Shown here one piece after another: positions 7,777 through 16,403 of a DNA stretch of 64,000 nt. The DNA comes from Actinomadura spongiicola. GTDB lineage: Bacteria > Actinomycetota > Actinomycetes > Streptosporangiales > Streptosporangiaceae. The notes under the pieces were generated by a model. It did no database searches and had not been told where the DNA came from. It was given only the letters and a program-made list of their open reading frames with translations. Position 1 is the stretch's first letter, and the number at the start of each line of letters is the position of its first letter. Where the stretch lies: NCBI RefSeq assembly GCF_003432485.1, contig NZ_QVNQ01000003.1:824095-888094 (forward strand). The letters are read 5' to 3'. The position numbers and the translations under genes are program-made.

Positions 7777-9303
7777 TCACCGCGGGCCCATGGACGTGCG
7801 ATACAGCACGATGTAGCCGTCCTGACGGAAGACCTCGCGGTACCCCTCCGCCGCCAGCTCCTCGACCCGCCGCCGCTGGTCCGCGACGCTCCCGAACGGG
7901 AACTCCAGCCGAGCGACGTAGGCGACGACCCAGGGCGCGCCCCGGGAGCGCTGGTCCCACAGCATGACGCGGGCGCGGTGCGACAGGGCCGGGCCGACAC
8001 CGTTGGCGGCCTCGACGAGCGCGCCGTCCGGGATCTTCGCGGCCGCCGCGGCCGCCGCGCGGGACCGTTCGTTCGGTTTCCACAGTGCGGGATCGGCCAG
8101 ATGCCGGTACGCGAAGAACGGAACGCAGATGACCATCGCGGAAAGGATCGCGGCCGCCGGAAGAACGGACGGCGCCCGTTTCAGGGCGGGAACTCTGCCG
8201 CGCAGCCGCGCGGCCCCGTCCACCGCCGCCAGCACGAGTACCGCGACAATGAACGCGTTGTAGTGGTAATGCGGCTCCCACCAGTTACTGAAGCGACTGT
8301 TGAGCATCCGTTCGGCCAGTAGCGGCAGCGCGGCCAGGGTCAGTGGCGACGCCAGTGGCAGCAACAGCAGCGGCAGGACGACGAGCGCCATCGTCAGGAG
8401 CTTTCGCGGCGGGGTGCCGAGGACGGCGACGACGTCCCACGGGTGAGTCAACGCGTGGACGGCGGCGTGCGGCAGATCGGGGCCGAGCGATCCGTACGCC
8501 CAGTAGTAGTCGTTGTCACCGCCGAACGCGGCGATGAGCAGGCGGGAGGAAACCCACGTCGCGACCAGGCCGACGACGACATAGGCGAGCCCGGCACGCC
8601 GGTCGCCCCTCGGCAGCAGTTCCCGCAGCCGCCGGGGTCTCCCCCCGTCGCGGGCGAGCAGGTACAGGCCGAATCCCGCGAGCAGCAGGCCCATGTCCTC
8701 CTTGACCAGCAACAGGACGAACGCCGTGACGGCCGCCTGGCCCCGCCGTCCCGCGTCGTGCCGCTCCACCATCAGCGCCGACAGCGGCGGCACGAACGCG
8801 ACCTCGTGGAAGTCGAACGCCAGCGCCTCGGCGATCGGCCACGACAGCGCGTAGGCCCCGGCGGCGCAGTACGCGGCGGCGGCGCCGAACCTGCGCTCGG
8901 TGAACCGCCAGATCGGGACGATCGCGAGCGCGAACAGCACGGCCTGGGCGAGCAGCAGCGATTCGGGCCCGTCGTGGATCCAGTACAGCGGCGCCAGCAG
9001 GGCGAGGATCGGGGAGAAGTGGTCACCCAGGACGGAGAAGTCGGGCCCGAAGCCGTTGTGGACGCCCTTGACCATGGCGACCGGCCGGTCGAACCGGCTG
9101 TAGGAGCGGATCGCCTGGTCGAAGATGACCAGGTCGTAGCTGCCGGCCCGGAACGCGCGCAGCCGCATCAGCGAGTACGCCGCGTACAGGACGGCGCTCG
9201 CCGCGATCATCGCCGCGATCGCCGTCCATCGGCGTCCGGACCGTTCCCACCGGTCCGCCAGGGGGCGTTCGACGCGCTCCTCCTCCGCCACCGCCTCAGC
9301 CAC
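7777..9303 (-). CDS. DUF2079 family polytopic membrane protein
   Basis: A 508-residue membrane protein with many hydrophobic segments. An N-terminal TM is followed by the acidic loop SYDLVIFDQAIRSYSRFDRP and GDHFSPILALLAPLYWIHDGP, which are typical of DUF2079 proteins with a GT-C glycosyltransferase-like topology (early Asp/Glu in the first outer loop). The C-terminus is a soluble domain. Such proteins are suspected lipid-linked sugar transferases, but no activity is established for this family and none is claimed here. It stands alone, downstream of an ABC permease gene on the same strand and 98 bases away from it. Confidence 0.8.
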   Translation of the reverse strand: MAEAVAEEERVERPLADRWERSGRRWTAIAAMIAASAVLYAAYSLMRLRAFRAGSYDLVIFDQAIRSYSRFDRPVAMVKGVHNGFGPDFSVLGDHFSPILALLAPLYWIHDGPESLLLAQAVLFALAIVPIWRFTERRFGAAAAYCAAGAYALSWPIAEALAFDFHEVAFVPPLSALMVERHDAGRRGQAAVTAFVLLLVKEDMGLLLAGFGLYLLARDGGRPRRLRELLPRGDRRAGLAYVVVGLVATWVSSRLLIAAFGGDNDYYWAYGSLGPDLPHAAVHALTHPWDVVAVLGTPPRKLLTMALVVLPLLLLPLASPLTLAALPLLAERMLNSRFSNWWEPHYHYNAFIVAVLVLAAVDGAARLRGRVPALKRAPSVLPAAAILSAMVICVPFFAYRHLADPALWKPNERSRAAAAAAAKIPDGALVEAANGVGPALSHRARVMLWDQRSRGAPWVVAYVARLEFPFGSVADQRRRVEELAAEGYREVFRQDGYIVLYRTSMGPR

Positions 9304-9365
9304 GCGCCGGACGCTACCAGCAGCGTCCGGCGCGTGGCCGGGGCCCCCGGCTCGGAGCCCTCAGG

Positions 9366-9401
9366 AAGAGTGCCCGAGAAGAGGCCTTTCTCCCGGGTTT
9401 C
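9366..9401 (-). terminator. Weak hairpin after the ABC permease gene
   Basis: CCCGAGAA (9373-9380) can pair with TTCTC-CC-GGG (9388-9397), with a two-base bulge, directly behind the permease stop. No T-run follows, so termination is only possible. Confidence 0.3.
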
Positions 9402-11384
9402 TCACGAGAGGGCGCGGCGGGTCAGAGAGACCCCGCCGCGGGAGAACGTCCCGGCGGCGAGGCCCGCGACGAGGGGGACGGCCACCCCGACGGCGAGCAG
9501 CAGCAGCCACGGGACGTCGACGATGGGGCCGTGCTCCGGAACGCCGGCCACTTCCGTCTGGTCGGTGAGCGGTCGCGTCACCGCGAGCCCGGGAACGAGC
9601 CCGCCCGCGATGCCGAGCCAGCAGCCGAGGACGGCGACGAACACGGCCTGGCCCATCGTCACCAGCCGCTTGGTGCGCGGCTTGGCGCCGACGCCCTCCA
9701 GGGTCGCGAGATCGGGCCGGGCGTCGGCCGCCGCGAGGCTCGTCGCGATCAGCGCGCCACCGAGCGCCAGGATGGCCGCGACCGCCGCCAGCAACAGCGC
9801 CGGCCCGCCGAACGACTCGGTGAAGCCCCGCTCCACGTAGACGACGTCGGCCCTGTCCTCGAAGGCGTGCATGGTCTCCTTCAGCCGCGCCTCCTCGGCC
9901 CTGGTGACGCGGTGGTCGGCGCGGTCGACGCCGAACGCCTCCGTCCGGACGGGCAGGCCGATCCGCTCGGCGAGCTTCGGCGGGACGATGGCCCGCACGG
10001 GCGCAACGGCGCTCGTGGCGGTGGCGGGCAGGTCCGTCACCTGCCTGAGCGTGCGTTCCCGGTCTTGGTCCCACACGACCACCTTGGCGGTCGTCTTCCC
10101 GTCCGCGGGCGGAGCCGTCCCGAACAGGACGATCCGGCCCGCGTCCAGGGCGGACGCCACGGCGGGATCGTCACGGCCGAGCAGCATGCGCGCCTCGCGG
10201 GAGCCGCCGACCACGTTGTCCGCGACGATGTTCGCGGTGATGTTCGCGGCGTCCCCGCTCTCGGCGGCGAAGGAAACGGAGGGACAGTCCGTCGTCTTCT
10301 CGCTCATGCAGACGCTGTCGCGACCGGGCAACGTCCGCAGGGTGAGAACGGGCACACCGGGCAGGTCGCGCCGGACGGCGCGCTCCGCCGCGTCCGCGTT
10401 GGCGTACGGCGCGTGGATCAGCGCGCTCCCCATGGGAATCGTCGCCCGATACTCGATCTGGTTCTGCCGGTGGTCGCTGGCGCCCCCGATGGCCAGCGCG
10501 GTGATCGCGGCGACGGCCGCCGTGATCGCGGCGATCGCGGGCGCGGTCCGGGCGCGGTTGCGGGCGCCGTCCCGGACGGCCAGGCGCAGCGGCAGCGGCA
10601 GGCGGGGCGCGATCCGCCCGGTCGCCCCGACGATCCACGGGCTCGCCAGCACGAGCCCGACGATGATCGCCACCGCGCCGAGCGCGGCCCCGGACTCGCG
10701 CAGGGACCGGACACCGACCAGCGACATCGCCGCTCCCCCGAGGACGAGGACGCCGCCGACGACCGGCCAGCCGCGCCGCGACCGGCCGGGCGGGTCGCGG
10801 CGCCCGGCGAGCGCGGCGCAGACGTCCATCCGGGCGGCCTGGCTCGCGGGCAGGAGCGCGGCCAGCACGCCGCTGCACGCGCCGAGCAGCGTCGTCAGGA
10901 GGACCTGGCCCCACGGCACGGTGAACGGTCCGAGCGGCTCGCCCTCCACGGCCTCGAGGATCGGCAGGGCGGCCGCCGCCGCGAGGACGCCGAGCGTCGC
11001 CCCGGCCAGCGCGGCGATCCCGCCGAAGAGCACACCGGAGGCGAGGACGACGGCTCGCAGGTGCCGGTCGCCGCCGCCCGACGCGGCGACGAGCGCGAGG
11101 ACGCGGCGGCGCCTGCGGGCGTCCACCACGAACGCGGGTCCGGCCAGAAGGACGACCTCCAGCAGGATGAACGTGACCGCCAGGGCGGTCACGGCGTCCG
11201 CGGAGGAGTCCATCGCGGCCCCCTCTTCGGCCTGCACGGCCGCCTGGCCCGTCGCCCACAGGACGGCGAGCGCGACGATGACGGCGACCGGAAACCCGAT
11301 CATGCACAGGAGCAGCGCGGTGCGGCCCTTGGCGCGCCGCGCGTCCTGCCGGGCGATGCGCAGGGCGAAGCGGTAACGGTTCAC
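9402..11384 (-). CDS. ABC transporter permease (FtsX/MacB-type)
   Basis: A 660-residue membrane subunit. It has an N-terminal TM (ALLLCMIGFPVAVIVALAVL), a cluster of three or four TM helices, a second FtsX-like half after residue 270 (IAAITAAVAAITALAIGG) with a large extracytoplasmic domain containing two cysteines (CMSEKTTDC), and three C-terminal TM helices around LLLAAVAAILALGGALIATS. It starts at a GTG whose bases overlap the TGA of the ATPase gene (GTGA), so translation is coupled. With the ATPase it should form a MacB-like complex that exports a lipid, peptide or drug. The PadR gene at the head of the operon suggests induction by the exported compound or by membrane stress. Confidence 0.88.
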   Translation of the reverse strand: MNRYRFALRIARQDARRAKGRTALLLCMIGFPVAVIVALAVLWATGQAAVQAEEGAAMDSSADAVTALAVTFILLEVVLLAGPAFVVDARRRRRVLALVAASGGGDRHLRAVVLASGVLFGGIAALAGATLGVLAAAAALPILEAVEGEPLGPFTVPWGQVLLTTLLGACSGVLAALLPASQAARMDVCAALAGRRDPPGRSRRGWPVVGGVLVLGGAAMSLVGVRSLRESGAALGAVAIIVGLVLASPWIVGATGRIAPRLPLPLRLAVRDGARNRARTAPAIAAITAAVAAITALAIGGASDHRQNQIEYRATIPMGSALIHAPYANADAAERAVRRDLPGVPVLTLRTLPGRDSVCMSEKTTDCPSVSFAAESGDAANITANIVADNVVGGSREARMLLGRDDPAVASALDAGRIVLFGTAPPADGKTTAKVVVWDQDRERTLRQVTDLPATATSAVAPVRAIVPPKLAERIGLPVRTEAFGVDRADHRVTRAEEARLKETMHAFEDRADVVYVERGFTESFGGPALLLAAVAAILALGGALIATSLAAADARPDLATLEGVGAKPRTKRLVTMGQAVFVAVLGCWLGIAGGLVPGLAVTRPLTDQTEVAGVPEHGPIVDVPWLLLLAVGVAVPLVAGLAAGTFSRGGVSLTRRALS

Positions 11385-12097
11385 GGCGCCTCCTGGAGCA
11401 GGGCCTCCGGGCCGGAACGCCCTAGGGTGCCGTCCACGATCCGGCCGTCCCGCAGGAAGACGACCCGGTCCGCCCAGGCGGCGTGCCGCGACTCGTGCGT
11501 GACCATCAGGCAGGACGCGCCGGCGTCGCAGCGGGCGCGCAGGACGCGCATGACGTCCTCGCCGGTGTGGCTGTCGAGCGCGCCGGTCGGCTCGTCGGCG
11601 AGGACGAGACGGCGGTCGCCGACGAGGGCGCGGGCGATCGCGACGCGCTGCTGCTGGCCGCCGGACATCTCGTCGGGGAACCGGTCGGCCAAATCCTCCA
11701 CGCCGACCTCGGCGAGCGCGTCCCGCGCCTCCCGGCGGGCCCGGCGGGCGCGGACGCCGTCGAGTTCGCGGGGGAGCATGACGTTCTCGGTGGCGGTCAG
11801 GCTCGGGATGAGGTTGAGGTCCTGGAACAGGTAGCCGACGAAGCGGCGGCGCAGCGCGGACCGTCCGGCGCGGCCGAGCGCGCCGAGGTCGGTCCCGGCG
11901 ACGATCACCTGACCGGACGTGGGCGTGTCGAGGCCTCCGGCCAGGGTCAGCATCGTCGACTTGCCGGAGCCGGACGGCCCCATCACGGCGACGAACTCCC
12001 CGGCCGCGACGTGCAGGGTCACGCCCCGGAGGGCGTGGACGAGGCCGGGTCCGGCGCCGTGGTCGCGGGAGACGTCCCGCAGGGTCAGCAGGCTCAT
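11381..12097 (-). CDS. ABC transporter ATP-binding protein (MacB/LolD-type)
   Basis: A 238-residue ATPase with Walker A GPSGSGKST, Q-loop, signature MSGGQQQRVAIARAL, Walker B RLVLADEPTGALD, and a switch His in MVTHES. The true start is the ATG at 12095-12097, which overlaps the padR stop as ATGA; the longer open frame upstream is PadR read in another frame. Its stop overlaps the permease GTG. It drives the FtsX-type permease encoded next. The gene order padR-ATPase-permease is common for substrate-induced exporters in actinobacteria. Confidence 0.93.
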   Translation of the reverse strand: MSLLTLRDVSRDHGAGPGLVHALRGVTLHVAAGEFVAVMGPSGSGKSTMLTLAGGLDTPTSGQVIVAGTDLGALGRAGRSALRRRFVGYLFQDLNLIPSLTATENVMLPRELDGVRARRARREARDALAEVGVEDLADRFPDEMSGGQQQRVAIARALVGDRRLVLADEPTGALDSHTGEDVMRVLRARCDAGASCLMVTHESRHAAWADRVVFLRDGRIVDGTLGRSGPEALLQEAP

Positions 12098-12705
12098 CGG
12101 CGCGCCTCTCCCTCGACCGGCCGGGCGGCCGCCCGGTCGGCCTCGGTCGGGGCGGCCGCCGAGGCGGACGGCGCCGCGTGCTCGGTGCGGGCCATGTAGG
12201 ACTCGCAGTGGTCGAGCCAGCGGACCTCGGCCTCCGCCCGGAAGATCATGGATTCGAGGACCAGCCGCCACGCGCGGTCGCCCTGCTCGGTCGGGACCGA
12301 CGGCGCGTCGGCCTTCAGCCGGGTGAGGTCCTGGAGGGAGCGGAGGGTGGCGGTGCGCTGGGTCTGGACGACCTGCGCGACGTCCACACCGGGTGTGGTG
12401 ACGGCCATCGCCAGCTTGATCGCGAGTTCGTCGCGGGGCCGGTCGGAGCGGATGATCGGGGTGGCGAACCACCGTCGCACGTCCTGCTCGCCGTCCGGGG
12501 TGATGCGGTAGACGAAGCGGCCCTCCTCGTCGGCGCCGACCCGCGTGATCAGGTCGTCGCGTTCGAGGCGGGAGAGCGTGGAGTAGACCTGCCCGATGTT
12601 GAGCGGCCAGGTCGAGCCGGTGGACGACTCGAACTCGGCGCGGAGTTGGTAGCCGTAGCGGGGCCCCTGGGACAGCAGTGCCAGCAGGCCATGACGGATT
12701 GACAT
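12094..12705 (-). CDS. PadR family transcriptional regulator
   Basis: A 203-residue repressor with an N-terminal winged helix (MSIRHGLLALLSQGPRYGYQLRAEFE, then IGQVYSTLSRLERDDLI) and a C-terminal helical dimerisation domain with a Pro/Ala-rich tail. The start chosen is the ATG at 12703-12705, next to its promoter. The ORF continues upstream, but that extension reads through the operator. It is the first gene of an operon with an ABC exporter. The 14-bp perfect palindrome covering its promoter strongly suggests autoregulation. Confidence 0.92.
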   Translation of the reverse strand: MSIRHGLLALLSQGPRYGYQLRAEFESSTGSTWPLNIGQVYSTLSRLERDDLITRVGADEEGRFVYRITPDGEQDVRRWFATPIIRSDRPRDELAIKLAMAVTTPGVDVAQVVQTQRTATLRSLQDLTRLKADAPSVPTEQGDRAWRLVLESMIFRAEAEVRWLDHCESYMARTEHAAPSASAAAPTEADRAAARPVEGEARR

Positions 12706-12713
12706 GCCTACCA

Positions 12714-12755
12714 AGTATGCATACGGGGTATGGTTCAGGCAATACCCCGTATGCA
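12714..12755 (-). promoter_or_regulatory. padR promoter covered by a perfect palindromic operator
   Basis: TGCATACGGGGTAT (12718-12731) and its exact complement ATACCCCGTATGCA (12742-12755) are separated by ten bases. On the minus strand a -35-like TTGCCT (12737-12742) and a -10-like CATACT (12714-12719), 17 bases apart, fall within or beside the palindrome. The padR ATG is only eight bases further on, so the message is leaderless or nearly so. A bound dimer would block RNA polymerase. Confidence 0.75.
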
Positions 12756-12780
12756 AACGGTGGGCATGGGGCACGAGCGA

Positions 12781-12824
12781 GGCGCGCCGTTCCAGGTCAG
12801 GTACCTGATCCAGAACGGCGCGCC
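12781..12824 (-). terminator. Long perfect hairpin behind ilvC
   Basis: The 12-bp arms GGCGCGCCGTTC (12781-12792) and GAACGGCGCGCC (12813-12824) enclose a second palindrome (TCAGGTACCTGA). It begins ten bases past the ilvC stop. There is no T-run, which is common for actinobacterial terminators. Confidence 0.65.
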
Positions 12825-12834
12825 GCGGCTGACG

Positions 12835-14395
<1,561 letters not shown>

Positions 14396-14401
14396 TGCGG
14401 G

Positions 14402-16165
14402 TCAGTCTCCGTTCTCCCACTCGGGCGCCAGGTCCCGCGCGATCTTGATGTCGTCGTTGGTGGTGCCGGCCGCGACCATCGGCCAGACCATGGCGTCCTT
14501 GTGCACCACGAAGTCGATCACGACGGGCGCGTCGTTGATCTCCATGGCCTTGGCGATGATCTCGTCCACGTCCTCGGCCTTCTCGCAGCGCAGGCCGACA
14601 CAACCGTACGCCTCGGCCAGCTTCACGAAGTCGGGGATGCGCTTGGCGGCGTGCTCGGACTGCGTCTGCAGCGTCGTGTTCGAGTACCGCTCGTTGTAGA
14701 ACAGGGTCTGCCACTGCCGGACCATGCCCAGGTTCCCGTTGTTGATCACGGCGATCTTGACGGGGATCCCCTCGATCGCGCAGGTCGCGAGCTCCTGGTT
14801 GGTCATCTGGAAGCAGCCGTCGCCGTCGATCGCCCAGACCGTCGAGCCGGGCGCGCCGACCTTGGCGCCCATCGCGGCGGGGACGGCGTACCCCATCGTC
14901 CCGGCACCGCCGGAGTTCAGGAACGCTCCCGGCCGCTCGTACTTGATGAACTGCGCGGCCCACATCTGGTGCTGGCCGACGCCCGCGACGTAGTAGGAGT
15001 CGGGCCCGGCGATCCGGCCGATGCGCTCGATCACGTACTGCGGCGACAGCGAACCGTCGTCGGGGACGTCGTAGCCCAGCGGGTACGTCTCGCGCCACGC
15101 GTCGAGCTGCCGCCACCAGGCGGAGTAGTCGCCCTTGCGGCCCGCCGCGTGCTCGTTCTGCACGGCGACGATCAGGTCGGCGATGACCTCGCGGGCGTCG
15201 CCGACGATCGGGACGTCGGCGTGCCGGTTCTTGGAGATCTCCGCCGGGTCGATGTCGGCGTGCACGACCTTGGCGCCGGGCGCGAACCCGTCCAGCTTCC
15301 CGGTGACGCGGTCGTCGAACCGGGCGCCGAGCGTGACCAGCAGGTCGGCCCGCTGGAGCGCGCCGACCGCGCCGACCGCGCCGTGCATGCCCGGCATGCC
15401 CATGTGCAGCGGATGGCTGTCGGGCAGCGCGCCCTTCGCCATCAGCGTGGTCACGACGGGCGCGCCGGTCAGCTCCGCCAGGACCTTCAGCTCGGCGGAC
15501 GCGCCGGCCTTCAGCACGCCGCCGCCGACGTACAGGACCGGCCGCGCCGCCTGGACGATCAACCGCGCCGCCTCGCGGACCTGCTTGGAGTGCGGGCGGG
15601 TCACCGGCCGGTACCCGGGGAGCTGGAGCGGGACGGGCCACTCGAAGTCCACCGTGGCCTGGAGCGCGTCCTTGGCGATGTCGACGAGGACCGGTCCCGG
15701 ACGGCCGGTGCCCGCGATGTGGAACGCCTCCGCGATCGTCCGGGCGATGTCCCCGGCCTGGGTCACGAGGAAGTTGTGCTTGGTGATGGGCATCGTGATG
15801 CCCGCGATGTCGGCCTCCTGGAAGCCGTCCGTGCCGATCAGCGAGGACGCCACCTGCCCGGTGATCGCCACGATCGGCACGGAGTCCATGTAGGCGTCGG
15901 AGATCGCCGTGACCAGGTTCGTCGCGCCCGGCCCGCTGGTGGCCATGCACACACCGACCTTGCCGGTCACCATCGCGTAGCCCTGGGCGGCGTGACCGGC
16001 GCCCTGCTCGTGCCGGACGAGGATGTGCCGCAGCTTCGCGGAGTCGAAGAGCGGGTCGTAGGCCGGGAGGATCGCACCGCCCGGAATGCCGAACACGGTG
16101 TCCACGCCCACGTTCTCCAGGGCGCGGACCAGCGCCTGGGCTCCCGTCATCTGTTCGGTCGTCAT
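14402..16165 (-). CDS. ilvB: Acetolactate synthase large (catalytic) subunit
   Basis: ThDP-, FAD- and Mg-dependent enzyme that condenses two pyruvates, or pyruvate plus 2-oxobutyrate. 587 residues from the ATG at 16163-16165, chosen because AAGGA lies nine bases upstream; the ORF extends 41 codons further but only through the leader region. Visible: [14 protein letters not shown], the catalytic Glu in [14 protein letters not shown], the FAD domain, and the ThDP motif ([17 protein letters not shown]...[12 protein letters not shown]). First gene of ilvB-ilvN-ilvC, preceded by a leader peptide and terminator, so its expression is probably attenuated in response to branched-chain aminoacyl-tRNA supply. 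Confidence 0.96.
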   Translation of the reverse strand: MTTEQMTGAQALVRALENVGVDTVFGIPGGAILPAYDPLFDSAKLRHILVRHEQGAGHAAQGYAMVTGKVGVCMATSGPGATNLVTAISDAYMDSVPIVAITGQVASSLIGTDGFQEADIAGITMPITKHNFLVTQAGDIARTIAEAFHIAGTGRPGPVLVDIAKDALQATVDFEWPVPLQLPGYRPVTRPHSKQVREAARLIVQAARPVLYVGGGVLKAGASAELKVLAELTGAPVVTTLMAKGALPDSHPLHMGMPGMHGAVGAVGALQRADLLVTLGARFDDRVTGKLDGFAPGAKVVHADIDPAEISKNRHADVPIVGDAREVIADLIVAVQNEHAAGRKGDYSAWWRQLDAWRETYPLGYDVPDDGSLSPQYVIERIGRIAGPDSYYVAGVGQHQMWAAQFIKYERPGAFLNSGGAGTMGYAVPAAMGAKVGAPGSTVWAIDGDGCFQMTNQELATCAIEGIPVKIAVINNGNLGMVRQWQTLFYNERYSNTTLQTQSEHAAKRIPDFVKLAEAYGCVGLRCEKAEDVDEIIAKAMEINDAPVVIDFVVHKDAMVWPMVAAGTTNDDIKIARDLAPEWENGD

Positions 16166-16210
16166 GATCTGCGTTCCTTGGGGAGAGGGTGAGGATTCTC
16201 GCCGGGCAAC

Positions 16211-16282
16211 AAAAAACCCCCGCCGCCGTGGGGCGATCGAGGGGAGGCGCGCAGGTCGGAGAGCTTGGTCAGCCTGCGCGCC
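16211..16282 (-). promoter_or_regulatory. ilvB attenuator (hairpin plus intrinsic terminator)
   Basis: On the minus strand GGCGCGCAGG (16273-16282) and CCTGCGCGCC (16246-16255) form a perfect 10-bp stem around the leader stop. A second, GC-rich hairpin (CCCC at 16230-16233 with GGGG at 16217-16220, alternative C-run at 16241-16244) is followed by six T residues (16211-16216). Mutually exclusive folding is likely but the exact pairing is unresolved. Confidence 0.75.
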
Positions 16283-16319
16283 GACCAAGTACTACGAGAA
16301 TGGCGAAGATGCTCTGCAC
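16269..16319 (-). CDS. ilvB leader peptide ([11 protein letters not shown])
   Basis: A GTG-started ORF of 16 residues ending [14 protein letters not shown]. Five consecutive branched-chain codons (ATT CTC GTA GTA CTT) include rare low-GC codons in this genome (GTA, ATT, CTT), which should make the ribosome sensitive to charged tRNA supply. ilvB leaders of this kind are known in other actinobacteria. The stop lies at the foot of the hairpin arm, and a terminator follows before ilvB. Confidence 0.85.
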   Translation of the reverse strand: MQSIFAILVVLGRRAG

Positions 16320-16403
16320 GAGCCCCACTTTCGCCGATGTCGAGCCCCTGGTCAAATCCGTGGACACTTTGTCTCACTTTCTGAGACCACTCCTGGTCCG
16401 CGG

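Noticed and set aside
11381..12742. ABC ATPase extended to 453 codons
   Set aside because: The extension reads the padR gene in another frame; the ATG at 12095-12097 with the ATGA overlap is the natural start.
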